A DNA stretch of 64,000 nt. Source: Stercorarius parasiticus (Eukaryota; Chordata; Aves; Charadriiformes; Stercorariidae). Each line of letters begins with the position of its first letter. The stretch's first letter is position 1. Below the pieces are notes generated by a model. It ran no database searches. It saw only the letters and a list, made by a program, of their open reading frames with translations, and was not told where the DNA came from. The translations under genes and the position numbers were made by a program. Of the stretch, positions 37,061 through 49,480 are shown in pieces. The stretch is from the NCBI GenBank assembly GCA_013396915.1, contig VWZL01004349.1:186001-250000 (forward strand), in the 5' to 3' direction.

Positions 37061-37390
37061 AACACTCCCACCCAACTTGGTGTCATCTGCAAATTTACTG
37101 AGGGTGCACTCAATCCCCTCATCCAGATCATTGATAAAGATATTAAACGGAACTGGCCCCAGTACCCAGCCCTGGGGAACACCACTTCTGACTGCCCGCC
37201 AACTGGATTTAACTCCATTCACCACCACTCTCTGGGCCTGGCCCTCCAGCCAGTTTTTTACTCAATGAAGAGTACTCCCATCCAAACCAGGGACAGCCAG
37301 TTTCTCTAGGAGGAAGTTGTGGGAAACCACATCAAAGGCTTTAGTAAAGTCCAGGTAAACAACATCCACAGACTTTCCCTCATCCACCTT
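37061..37390 (-). mobile_element. CR1 LINE RT fragment, minus strand, partly hidden by gap
   Basis: On the minus strand the reading frame runs from L-D-F-T-K-A-F-D near 37350 through [10 protein letters not shown]. It continues with the G-V-P-Q-G box and [13 protein letters not shown], then [13 protein letters not shown] next to the gap. These are successive motifs of the non-LTR reverse-transcriptase palm, including the catalytic FADD aspartates. The frame is nearly intact, with one break near 37260, so the copy is fairly young. It is truncated at its 5' end at about 37390. Its subfamily resembles the copy at 16540-17160 (same K-L-G-G-S-V wording). Confidence 0.93.
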
Positions 37391-40300
37391 AGTGGTGGAT
37401 TGCTGCTTAATGCAGCAAGGTTGTATTCTTTCCTAAATCTCCAAATAATTAAGCTGTAAATAAAGAGTTTTCTTTATACGGAACCTTATTAGCATTTGTC
37501 TGGATTGATTTTCAGTGGGACTGCATTTGTAGGTACAGTGGTTTGTCTTGCTTGAGCTAACTGTGAAGAAGCAGCAGGCAGCCATCCTCTGCATGCTCAG
37601 CAGTAAAAGGGAAATGGGAAGAGGTGAGGATCTGGAGTTTGATTCCAGATGAAGGAGAGAGGGATTCTGTAATAAAGCAGGAACTTTCTGCTCCACCCAT
37701 CCCACCTGCCTCCAGCCTAGTCCTGGCACTGGCACTGGCACTTGATCTCAGGTTTAGTTACTTTGTCTATGGGATGCTTGTCAATACTTACCTCTACATT
37801 GGTAAACTACATAGGGACAGGACTCAGGTCTAAGCACTGTCCTGGGACTGCCTGTGCTGATTAATTGCTAGCATTCTCTCTGGCATGGTTTTGGCCAGAC
37901 ATCAGAACATCATGGACAACACCCAGGGTTCATAGAGCAGTACATGGGCCAGAGACTCTTCTGCAGGCACTCTATGTGAAGCCACTCTGTTTTGGATGAA
38001 AAGGTGTCTAGTCATATCACATCATGCCCTACTGCTTTCCCCCTGGGACAGAGCAGGAACTCTTATGCATCTTTCCAAAGTGCAAAAGGCTGGTCTTTAA
38101 ACCTCTAAATTTTTTCTGGTTTATTTTAGTAGGTTTAGGGAGCGTTCACACAATCAACTACCTATGGATCAGAGGGAATGGTAGTGCCTGGTGTGGGAGC
38201 TGTAGGAAACAGTTAGTTACTGTTACTGATAACCCAGTTGCCCAGCTGATACCCTTTCCATCAGAATGGCATGATCCCAAGAAAAGGACATCTGTATTTA
38301 GTCTAAATTCCAAGGTGAAGTGCATATACATGAGGATTCTAGAGCTCTTAGAAACCAACACATGAATGAAGTGTTCAAAGAGAAATGAAGTGGTGTTTAC
38401 TTACCACATAAATTTCTAACTTTGATCCTGTGATCACTATAACATTTATATTAAAGAGAGAATTGAGCAGTTTGTGTCATCTGTTATTCAGATTGTCCTT
38501 AATGGTGTCCTGTTAGGCAGGCCACCTACTTGGGGTTCTTATCTAATATTTATTTGTTAATAATTCATAAAAGGTGTCACTTGCTACTGCCATTTATGGA
38601 TATTGACAGGTGTGTTTAATAAGGAGGGACAAAGTACAAATCTACATTATTATTATTTTTATTTAATCTGTAACCTGTTCAAGCCAGTAATTTGCAAGCA
38701 TATTTTAATGACTGACATTGCAGTGTTCCCAAAATGGATGCTTTTGAATATTGACGTAAATCTGCAATGCCTCCACTGACCTAGATGGAATCAAACAGAT
38801 CTGTATGTACTGAAGAATTCTTCCTTTCGCCCTTTATTTTTACAATGTTTCTTGTCCACGAGGGGCTTGCTCTCTAGTAACATCTTCAGGAACTGAGAAG
38901 GAAAATGAAGGACTGAATAAGTTTTTCCTCATATAATTTGCTTTGTCTGTGTATTTTGCTTTGTGACTGCAAAGAGGCAGATAGTTAAAGGGCCCAAATG
39001 ATTTGTGTGTGTGTGTGCACATATAAGCATGGGGAAACAGTAAGCATAAGATAGGGATCATTTCTGAATGCCAGAAAAATGAATGATGACTCCAAAAGTC
39101 ACACTAACAATGTCAGGCAAAGATAGATCTGTAAATAAATCACATAAAACTTTATTTCCATTAAAACTTATTGTAAGCATAATTGACAACATTTAACAAT
39201 CTAGTATAGCGAACATCCAGTCTCCTAAAAATACTTTGTTCTGCAGATAATTACCACTTGGCTGAACCATTGTTTATGGCTATTAAATAATTATTCAAGT
39301 GCACAGTTTTGGATACGTAAATGTTCTGTGCCTCCTGATGAAGAAGATGAGGTTAAATACTAAGTATGCACAATATAATATTCAATTCACTTACCATATT
39401 CTGGAGGGGTAATAATCACCAAGAGTTAGTTTTCAGCTTTCATTACCATCCTTTTTATGCAAAGGAAAAATACTACATTAGTATGTCTCACTTCTTAACT
39501 TTATGACTGACATTTCCCTATTTCCCAGGGATAACAGGTGACACAAAAATAATAAAAGCTGTGTCCAAGCTAATCAAAGGAATTGAAAGAAGAGCTATCA
39601 ATGAAATAAAGTACTGCTTTTTTCTTTGATGGTCATATTTGTGCCTCAGCTCTTCTATATCGTTACCTTTGGGCTTATTACTTGTATTTTTTCTAAAATG
39701 CTTTACCTCCAGTTAGCAAATAAGTAGCATGCCTCAAAGATTAAGATACTATTTCTTGATATCAGCATATTGTTTACAACTAACCTGGACTGTTTGATGG
39801 GCTTCTCATTCTTCTATGCTACCATTCAGGTGTGACCCCTCTTTACCCCGGAACGTATCAGCTAATGGTCGACTGAATCTCAACGGGAAATCAACTTACA
39901 TATTATTTGTTTTGGTTTTCATTACTACAAAGCAGTAGGTATTATTTTGCCTACCAAGTCATGTTTAAGACTCACTGTCAGGCACAGAAATATTTGTAAT
40001 GCAGACAAGCCTGAGAGTTTATATCTACATGATTTGTGTTCCTGCACTTGAATTTTAATTTAGTAACCCCTAGGATAAAGCATATTTTTGATCACTTTGG
40101 AGGAACAAGGAAGAGAAATCAGCACAAATTGGTACAGGTACATATAAAGGGTAGTTGACCTGCCTATTTAATATCTCTTGGCTTCCTAGTTTTTATGTAT
40201 CCACACACTCACATGAGCACACATTCTTTAATGTAGGAGTGAGGTGTCCAGTCAGTCCATCCATGTTCTATTATGCCAATGTTGTTGAGCTACTTTATGA

Positions 40301-43300
40301 AGTGCTCCTTACATCTTAAGATATTGTTCTTACTAAAGACATCCTGTACAGTAACTACAGTTAAAATCACAAGGTCATAGAGTTCTACATTTGTTACAAG
40401 GCAAGAATCAACACAAGTGTTTTTCATTAGATTTAGAACAGAATTATAAACTTTGTGGAAACTAGAGAAACTCATAAAAATGGAAATGCAAACATTAGAA
40501 CAAATCAGAATGTCTTGTCTTAGAAAATCATGTAATTAGCCGTACTTCTCAGCTTCAGGCTAGCCATACTTTGTTTACATAGCAACACAGTGGTTTAACT
40601 TTTTGAAAGGCAGAGTTAAGAAAAAGTTGCATCATTTATTTTCTTGTCTTTCTCCAAATCAGTCAATGCTGTGGTATGTTTCAAATCATTCAGTATCCAG
40701 CAAATCATATTTATCTTATCTTACCATAAGGGTTGTAGCATTCTATTCTCATGCATAGCTGGCACTGAACATTTCTGAAAAAAAAAAAGCAATTTTATTG
40801 ATTAGAATAATTTTGTCCAAACTAGTAAGTACTTTGAAAGAAATTTCTGTGCTACATTTGAGAATGAATGCCACCGCGACGATCAGAGAACAATAACATA
40901 TATTTTTCTTCCTTTTAAAATTAAACTCTTCTCTTCATAATCAAACAAAGGTCCCATTGAACACAATGGAAGTTCTGATTTGAAACAGGAAGGAAAGAAA
41001 GATAAGGTTTGTAGTGAGCAATTTGTTTAAGGTGATAAGAGTCAAGTACAAGACATTGCTGAGAATTTGTAACTGCGGTCTTTCACACATGGATCGCATG
41101 TGGAGGAGAGCAGGAGTGAATGAGAAATACCCTGGCAAGAGTGTCTACCGCTAGCACTAAAAACAGGACTGCTGGGACTGAAAAGAACAGCACAACAGAC
41201 CAGGAGCTCATCCCTTCACAGCAGAAGGAATGTCCTCTTCCCCCAGTCATTTCTGGGGGACATGGGGACTTGCCCTCCTCGTCCTCCCCTCTCAACTCTG
41301 CCTGCTTGAAGAATGTGAGAGGAAAAGGAGCAGGAAGGAGAATGAAAAATAGAGGAAAGATGACAAAGCTCCCAAAATGTGTAATCACATTGCACAAGTG
41401 CTCCTTGTGTGTAGATACAAATGAACACCCTAAAGTAAGGGTATGGAGAGAACTTTTAGCAGTGGCTGAGCAGGCCTATTACCTGGTCTTAGACAACAGT
41501 ATGTCTCAGGGCTAAAAGTGATGAAATCCACAAAATTACTATCTGGGCCCTAGCTAAGACCAGATCTTGAACTCTTACCCACAATGGTAAGCATCCTGGC
41601 CTTAAAGCTGGTAAGCTCAAGTCAGTGTGACGCCTTCTGGGGAAGACTACTTATTTTGAGCAAGATGCGTTTGATCTGACTCTCACAAATAATTAATTGT
41701 TCAAACTACTAGTTATAAAAAACCCAGATCTTCAGCTAACCCCTCAATTTTCTGTAAGCAGTAATTACCCACATATACAGAAAGCACTAATGATTTACTA
41801 CCTTTCCTTTGATAACATGCTGCTTTCTTCCATTGTTTCACAACTGCTCCCTTCTCCTCATTATTTCAGTAGCATAAGTTAAAATTAAAGCAACTGTTTT
41901 CAGCTTTCAGCTGTCTTGTAGGTTCCAGTTTCTATTTCAGATTTGTGTTGAAAAGTTCATTCATGTTTTCCAGCTATCCTGTGTTTTTTGAAAGCCAATT
42001 GCTTCTTCTTATAAGCTTAGCCCAATGAAAGGAATTATGGAGGTCCAAGTCCTAAAGAGTTGCCTGGATGGGCACTGAAAAGTTCAGAGTAAGGTCAGAT
42101 TTTCTGAATGAGAATTGAAAGGTTTTATTTCATGTCAACTTGCCTGGAAGCAAACTGGAAGCTACATCTCCCAAAGAACATGGCAGGAGGCATCTAATTT
42201 GGAAAAGTGGTACCAAGACTCTGCAGCACACTGGGGCAACCTATTTATATCCTACTTGATCCACATCATTTGGGAGCGTTAGGAGAAAAGCATTACAGAA
42301 ATCCTGACTTTGTCTTCTATTGTTAGCTGCAGCATAATACTAAAAATAGCCATATATTTGGATATCTGTAGTATGAATTGTTCTTGGGGCTGATGTTTTG
42401 GAGGTTTTTTTTTTCCTCATGGCTATGACTTACCCGGATTTTGGTAAGCCATCTGTTAAATGAAAGAATATTGAGCTCTTTCCAAACTGCAGGGATAGTA
42501 ATTTCAACAATTAATAACAAGAGGTGAAATAATACATACTGAGCAAGGCTAGCAGAGTAATTATCAGCTCCTAATAAAGCTAAAATAGAGGATAATAGGT
42601 GACTCATTTAAAATGAAATTATGTATTTTTTCCACCAATGAGAACAGTTTCTGGACAATACCACCACATATGAATGTGAGCACATTTGCCTACATTCTCT
42701 TAAGCATAAATCATTGCTGACAATGACACTAAGAATATAGTAGGAACATCCTCAATCTGCTTAATGGATGAAATTCAGTTTGTGCAGAGGGCCTGAGTAG
42801 GTCTAGGCAAGAAATATGACCATTGCAATTTTAGATAATGCAATAACTAATCAGAATATACCCAGAGAATGCAGGCTCAAATTCCTGTTGAATCTGATAT
42901 GCTACTAGTCAAACACTGAATTTATACTGTAGGCATGTAGCTGACACAGCAAAGCAAATTAATTAGTGTATGTTACATGTTGCTGTAAATTGTCCCTAAA
43001 CCTCAGGAGCTGAGCATAAATATGTCCCCAAAAGGAGGAATTATACCATTTTTCCTTCACTGAAGTTTACTTTGGATTTTTGACACAGCCTTTCCATCTG
43101 GGATTTAAATATTATACTGCGCTGAGCACCTCATATAAAACTTTTAACTCCTGCTGAAGCCAAGGCAGTTGAGAGGACTCAACAGCACAGGGGACTGCAG
43201 GTCTGTGGCTGATTCGCATTTTACCTGGCTGGTTCTAAGGGGGCTATTTCTGAGCAGACTCATCTGCTACTGACCTCTTGGGGAGGTGAGGAGATGAGCA

Positions 43301-43370
43301 TTTAAAGGTTTGGAGAGGTAGTCCTCTTCTTAAAACAGTATTAATGACATTTTGTTTAAATACTGTTATG
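37391..43370. other. AT-rich unique DNA, no recognised gene
   Basis: No gene is recognised. A short (CACTGG)n triplication is at about 37724-37745 and a (GT)n of about seven units at 39003-39018. The stretch 38400-38790 has the even, repeat-free texture often seen in conserved non-coding elements, but conservation cannot be judged from one sequence. Overlapping frames on both strands at 41083-41515 (up to 131 codons, GC-richer) have no recognisable domain. Confidence 0.55.
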
Positions 43371-43745
43371 AGAATCATAGAATTGTCTAGGTTGGAAGGG
43401 ACCTTTCAGATCATCTAGTCCAACCATCAACCTAACTCTTGACAAAAACTATCACTAAACCATATCTCTAAGCACTGTGTCTACCCGTCTTTTAAATTCC
43501 TCCAGGGATGACGATTCCACCACTTCCCTGGGCAGTCCGTTCCAATGCTTGATAACCCTTTCAGTGTAAAAATTTTTCCTAATATCCAATCTAAACCTCC
43601 CCTGGTGCAACTTGAGGCTGTTTCCTCTTGTTCTATTGTCTGTTACTTGGGAGAAGAGACCGACCCCCACCTTGCTACAACTTCCTTTCAGGTAGTTGTA
43701 GAGAGCAATAACGTCTCCCCTCAGCCTCCCTTCTCCAGGCTAAAG
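43371..43745 (-). mobile_element. CR1 LINE 3' end, minus strand, open C-terminal frame
   Basis: It starts on the plus strand with AGAATCATAGAATTGTCTAG, a reversed CR1 tail, followed by GGTTGGAAGGGACC. The minus-strand frame 43455-43670 is open for 71 codons and matches the C-terminus of CR1 RT: G-L-F-S-Q-V-T, then [10 protein letters not shown], then L-P-R-E-V-V-E-S, ending in V-L-R-D-M-V and a stop. The copy is truncated at its 5' end at about 43745 within the C-terminal region. The intact frame argues for a comparatively recent insertion. Confidence 0.95.
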
Positions 43746-45184
43746 GAGCACTGACGTGCTATTAAGCAGTACTGAAAAAAAAATTCTCTCTTAACTCAGA
43801 TGTATAATTCCTTTTGTATCTCAGTAGTATATGGCATGTTAAATAACATATTTCAAAAAATCTCTTTTGTTTCTAGAAAGGAAGTATTACCTTAGACTGT
43901 TTTTCTTATATACGGTTTTTAAGATACAGTAAAAGTTTCAGAAGCCTTCGTTTCTTTGCTTTTTTTCATTGAAATTTGGGGTATTTTTCATTGAAATTCA
44001 TACTTAGTAAATAATAATACTGCTGTACTTTCATTTGTATTATGGAAATTGTATAGACAAACAATTTGAGATGCAAAAAGAGCTTTGAAATAAAGGCAGC
44101 TGGACACATTTTCAAATATTTTCCCAATGCTGTAAAAACTGGAGATTTGTAAAACAAGATGTTAAAATGCTAATGATCTACTACAATAAAAAAAATCAAA
44201 AGTAGCAATCCCATTATAATGGAGATTCGTATACTACATGGAGCTCTGGAAATTGGAAAATATCCATTTGCACACTTGCAGTGTAGCGGATGTGAAACCT
44301 TAATTGAGTCCACAGACGATCATTTCCTGCATAGGTTACTGTATTGATATTTCCCTGCACAGGCTCAGCTGGCTTCTGTCAAAGTTAAGCCTGGCATAGG
44401 CTTAATCCTGAGCCACATCAAATTTGTTACTGATGTACCTTCATTAAGTCAGTGGAACTACACTAGTGTAAACTACACTAGTGTAAACTTGGTATAAGAG
44501 CAGCGGCTCATGCCCTTAAATTTAAGTGTTGGTACATATTAACTATGTTGGAATACTTTATCTGGATTGTTTATGAGGGACTTCTAAGGGCATTTGCTTG
44601 CTGAAATATTTTTCATTTCCAACACTAATGTCAAAAACTTTCTGTGACATTCAGTCTTTTGAGATAAAACTATTTTATTCAACCGCTCATATATATTAAA
44701 ATTGGGGGAAAAAAAATGCCTATTTCCATCACAGAATTTTGTTTTGAGAAGGATTCTAATCACAGAAGAGTTCATGATCAGAAAATGTCTGAAATTTAAA
44801 TCTGGATGGGGATGCAGGAAGCAGACTGCATGAAAACTGCTTCTTGCTTGGTGCATAAGTGTTGACTTACCTTCTTACGTTTTTAAGGATTACAGAAGTT
44901 ACGTCCAATTACAGTCAATATGTTTTGTCATAACATTTAATCCTCTGAAACTCTGAAACCCAAATCACTGTTATTCCATCCTGAAATATTAGGATTTGGG
45001 GTTCCAGTACTACTCAATTCCTATTTAAAGTTTCTCTCTATTGATACCTATACTGTTGTAATTTCAGGCTTGTAGTTTATTGGTTTCCAGTCCAAATCAA
45101 TGCCATTTGTTTTACATTATTGTTGGGTTTATATATGTCTTCCCCATGCCAGTCCATTATACATTTAAAAGAATGGTTTTAATG
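43746..45184. other. AT-rich unique DNA, no recognised gene
   Basis: No gene or classifiable repeat is seen, apart from a 15-bp duplication of a palindrome at 44456-44485, listed separately. Confidence 0.55.
44456..44485. repeat. 2 x 15-bp tandem repeat carrying a 12-bp palindrome
   Basis: AACTACACTAGTGTA occurs twice head to tail. Each unit contains TACACTAGTGTA, which equals its own reverse complement. The neighbouring phrase TTAAGTCAGTGGAACTACAC recalls old dispersed repeats of sauropsid genomes, but I cannot name one. Confidence 0.93.
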
Positions 45185-45246
45185 CCTTTTTTCCTTTTTT
45201 TCTTCACTTTTTTCTTTTTTTTTCTTTTTTTTTTCCCTTTTCCTTT
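45185..45246. repeat. T/C-rich low-complexity tract
   Basis: A run of T blocks with scattered Cs, interrupted by a single A at 45206. It lies just upstream of an ancient CR1 remnant and is not obviously part of it. Confidence 0.9.
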
Positions 45247-45309
45247 GGAAAAGCACACAAGTCAGGCTATTTTAGTCCTTATATGAAAAAAGTTCAGTCC
45301 TCTTGATAA

Positions 45310-45790
45310 TTCTGACAGTTTTCTCATCCAGTTCTCCCAATTCAATTTTTTTTTCTTGAACAGAATGACTCAAATTTCACACGATATTCCTAAGGAAGTA
45401 CTACTGCTGTGATGTATTTTCCTATCTCAAATACAAATGTCCTAACTGATGCATCCTGCAGTCCTTTTTTCGGTGTCAAATGGATGGTTCAGTCTTGTGA
45501 TTATTAATGTGCTTTCTTTTTCTCCACAAATTGCACAACTGAATTCTCAATTTATAGCCCAAAGTTTTGAATCTGGATGTACATAATTCTTAACTTTGAG
45601 AGGATACATTTTGTTCTATTTCCATGATTCCTATACTTACAGCTATCCATTCTTTCCTGAATTGTATTACTATTATTAGTCTCCAATTTGCCTCCCACAG
45701 AGGTATCATCAGAACATCACCTTTGCATTCTTTATTGTTTTTAATGTAGACTTTATTGTGAAATTACATGGACCACTCCACAATTTTCTG
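45310..45790 (-). mobile_element. ancient CR1 LINE RT fragment, highly diverged
   Basis: It is collinear with the RT middle region of old sauropsid CR1 elements, read in reverse. Plus-strand signposts are CAGAATGACTCAAATTTCACAC-like sequence near 45361, CTGATGCATCCTGCAG at about 45446 and CTCAATTTATAGCCCAAAG at about 45547. On the minus strand, 45690-45713 translates as S-D-D-T-S-V-G-G, matching the A-D-D-T-x-L-G-G catalytic motif of CR1 RT. No frame stays open around it. It is a separate copy from the one at 48328, because both contain the same part of the element. Confidence 0.65.
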
Positions 45791-48334
45791 TCATTACTTC
45801 TCATTCTCCATGCACAGCTTAGCACAGCTGACACAAGCTGCTGCCACTTTAGCTGTTTGCAAAAGAAAGAACAAAAATGTCTCATTGAAACATACACAGC
45901 AAAATTCTTGAGATTCCCTTAAGAAAACCTGCCACGAAGACCAGAAATAACATTGAAAAACTGCAAGCTGTGCAGTATTCTCTGTGCACACTTTTGTTGC
46001 AAACTGTTTAAAATAGTGTTTTATGTTGTTAAATAGGTATAGTATCATAAATATATGTAGTAAATGCAACATGGATTTATTAATGTTCCTATTGGGAACC
46101 GAATTCTTAGATTTCATGCTTAGAATTCCCTAAGACCCTCTGGTGCATGCTTAATTTTATTTATGTGAGTATTCCCAGAGAAATAATTGAGATTACCTTA
46201 GGCAAGAAGTTATTCACATACATAAGTTCTTGTAAGATCCAAATATTCAGGGACTCTTCCCAGGAATCCATAGCCTGATCCAAAGGTGATGGCCAACCGA
46301 TGTTATAATGCATTAAACTGAAAGCCTCAACACAAACCGACTTCTTATAACATTCTGACACCTGTACCTTGGCTCCATAGCTAATAATAATTGATCCATC
46401 AGTCTGAATTTCCTATTTGCCAACTTCAGTTTATGAGACCTTGTGAAATAGGCCATATATGTTCCCTTAATCATCATAAATTAACAGAGGAAGTTGAAAG
46501 CAAACAAAGAGCTTGCATTTAATTTCACAATTCAGATTGGTTCTTAAATAAAAACCTCACATTTATTTTTGTCAGTCCATTGACATGTAAAATCATTATC
46601 ATAAATTAGTAACTTCTTATACAGTCTTCAAAGTACTGCATTTTAATGTATTGTAGGCAAGATAATGGATGAATAACATACTGCCAGTACTCCAGATATG
46701 GACATGAAACTATTAGGTATGGAAAGCTGAAAAAAAAAAGATGCAAATTTTCACATGGTGTTTAAAAAAGCTGTTACGAATTTGTAGAAATATAACCCTG
46801 GTGCCATTATACTGTCTTGACTGAGAAGAGTGAAAAGAATAGTGACTCTGAAAGAGTTACCTCTTTCTCTTGATTTAGAAAAGAGGACAAGCATGTGATA
46901 TCCGGGGATACGGGTGGATAGCAAAGCATGGATTTGATGAGATATGGGCAAAGCACATATGCCTAGTTCTGCCAGAAGAAGCTCTTGGTGAGATCTAACC
47001 TAGCAGTTCCCACCCATGATCTCAGAATGTGAGCAATTTTTTGCAATCTGCTGAAGAAACAAAGTAATGAGTAAAGGAGTGGAATTGTCTTTCTCTTTCA
47101 TGACTGCAATGGTGGTGACAGACTGGGGTTTTCTGTACAGGAGCCAAAGGCAGTTTTATCAGGTTAGAAGTGGGTTTATGCTTGTGGCTGCTCAGTAGGT
47201 GTGTGGGGTGGAGGAGAGATCCCCAGCGCATTAGAAACAGAAGCAAACTGCAGAGAAAATTGCCTCTAAAGTAGCTGAGAGGTGAGACTAGATGTACCAC
47301 TAGTACCACTTCACTGAATGAGGAGGCGCCTCTTTTCTCCCCATTCTGAAATATCATCTGAGGGGAGACAAGCAGAACCCAAGCAAGTACGTGTGTCATA
47401 TTGGGAAGGTCATAAACTGACAGCAGAAATGGGGAAGGAATGGGGAAGGGAAGAATATGTGTGATGAGTTTCTGCCAAATATTTCCCAGATAGATAAAGA
47501 TTGCAACAATTTCAGTCCCATCTGTCACATCTTGTCGTTTTTGTGCATGTCTAGGAAAAGAAAGTATGATGCATCATCGCTGATCAAAACTTTGCTGATA
47601 CTGCTTATAAAGAAACCTGACTTGGGAGATTTTGAAGAACCAAAACTAAGAGGAAGATCAAAACCACGTAAAGATTCACAAAAATTTTTGCTCTCCCAAT
47701 ATTTTACAAACTAAAACATATATCTAAAAGGACAGTCCAGTGTCTTCATGGTTATTTGAAATACTTGAGTCGCAGGAATGATAGATTTCTACAAATTCTT
47801 CACCCTAATTAAAACTTAATTATTACTGATTTATGGGAAATTAAGCACTTAAAAAAATCATATGGATCTGAGCTTCGGAATTGGTCATTATACTATTTTT
47901 GTTCACTCCTCTGGGTAGAAAATAGCTGCTTTGGCAACTCTTCACCAAGAATGATGAATCATTGGGACGATATTATGATGTAATGAGCACCATGATGTAC
48001 AGGTCTCACCCTTTCTCCCCCCCACCCGACCCTGAATCTTGCCTCATTTCACAACACTGGACACTTTTCATCTAGCCCATAGCAATCAGACCTCCCATAG
48101 ACCAAGTATCCACACCAACATGCTGAGCTCAAAATAATAGTGCCCCCAGTATGGGCCTAAATACCCAGTGATCCACCAGTGACCCTCAAAGGTTCTTATA
48201 CCTACCTTATCTGTCATATCTGCATCCTGGTTTGTGCAGATAAGTCACATACAGTCACAGTGTAGTTTGTTTTTTTCGTTTTCGGGGGAGGGGGGGGGTG
48301 TTGTTTTTTTTGTCTCCTAGCATTCTTCTTGTTC
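45791..48334. other. AT-rich DNA, no recognised gene
   Basis: No gene is recognised. The minus strand at 47022-47528 has the longest repeat-free open frame of the window (168 codons, several hydrophobic stretches). It has no domain I know and no supporting context. A G run (GGGGGAGGGGGGGG) lies at about 48284-48297. Confidence 0.55.
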
Positions 48335-49480
48335 TTTTCTAGCTATTCTCCAGTTTGGCAAATCTTTGTCATAGTGCAGTGTTCCAACTGAGACTTCACC
48401 AGTGGTAAAATGAGAACAGATTAGTTGCCTCTTTTTTTTTTTACATAGATCATACCAAAACGTAGAGTCAAGACTAGCATTTGCTTTTGTTATCCAGTGT
48501 TTTTCCTTTTTGACCTTTCCGATTTCATGCCATTGGTTCTATTTCAAAAGATGACATTTTGTTCTCATCCTGATCTTGGTCTAACGGGCTTGCTAACCCT
48601 GTCTGCATGTTATCAGCTGCAAACAGCATAAATTGAACTTTTATTCCATCTTTTGTCATTATAAAAAATATCAAATATAACTGAGCTCCTAACCGTCCCC
48701 TTTGAGCCTTTAAGATGCTTCTAATGTTGGTGATAAGTGCATGTTCTCAGTGATATTTTTTTAACTCGTTGCACACCTACCTGGTGATGGTTTCATCTTC
48801 ACCATGCTTCCCCAGCATGCTTCTGAGAAGCACATAATCACAGAATACCATTTGAGACAGTGCCAAAAAATCATACTGAAATCAAAGTATGTTACATTAC
48901 CCTTACCCTTACCCTTTAAATTACTTGTTTTATCAAAAAAAAAAAAAAAAAAGAGGTTTGCTTGGCTTGATTTATTCTTAAGAACTACTGTTGGATACTT
49001 TTTATCACCATCTTATCTTCTAGATACTTAAACTGATTGCCTAATGATTTGTTGCAGGGATTAAATTTGAGTGCTGTGAGCTATAATTTTCCAAGTCTTC
49101 CATACTCTCCCTTTCAAGGATAAATAATATGTTTGTTATTCAGTTCTCCACAATTCTTAAACATAATCGCTAGTGATTCAGCTATTGCATTGTCTAGTTC
49201 CTTTAGTGCCCTAACGTGAATCAGGACTTCCTTACTTGAATGCATCTATCATCTCATCTAAAACATATTTACCCTAGATTTTTTGTACATTTTATTTTTT
49301 TTAATTAATGTATTTAAAGATTTGGTTACTGTCAATGTTTTGTTTTGAAACTGAGACAAAAGTATTTAATGTTCAAGTTTTATCTGCCTCATTCACTTCT
49401 AGCTCCCCTTTCCTTTTTTGGTTAACTAAGTGATCTACACTTGTCTTTTTTTAACCCATAATATGACATTTTTTGTTCTG
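48328..49480 (-). mobile_element. ancient CR1 LINE, about 1.15 kb, highly diverged
   Basis: A long collinear resemblance to old sauropsid CR1 elements, read in reverse. Signposts on the plus strand are CCAGTTTGGCAAATC at about 48350, a TTATCAGCTGCAAACAGC block at about 48610, ATCTTATCTTCTAGATACTT at about 49010, AAACATAATCGCTAGTGATT at about 49159 and GTTTTGAAACTGAGACAAAA at about 49342. On the minus strand, 48609-48623 reads F-A-A-D-N, the remnant of the FADD catalytic box. Later plus-strand blocks correspond to upstream RT fingers and the linker. An A18 run (48935-48952) and a (CCCTTA) triplet have expanded inside it. No protein is encoded. Confidence 0.7.

Noticed and set aside
36527..37268. 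Long open frames on both strands (215-241 codons)
   Set aside because: They exist only because 470 Ns translate as unknown residues. The real content at the right end is a CR1 RT fragment.
41083..41515. Overlapping frames on both strands (104 and 131 codons)
   Set aside because: Frames open on both strands of a GC-richer patch point to composition. No known domain appears.
48284..48297. G-quadruplex candidate
   Set aside because: Two adjacent G runs (5 and 8) cannot supply four separate G3 tracts with loops.
48897..48915. Possible interstitial telomere repeat
   Set aside because: The unit is CCCTTA, not CCCTAA, and only three units are present.
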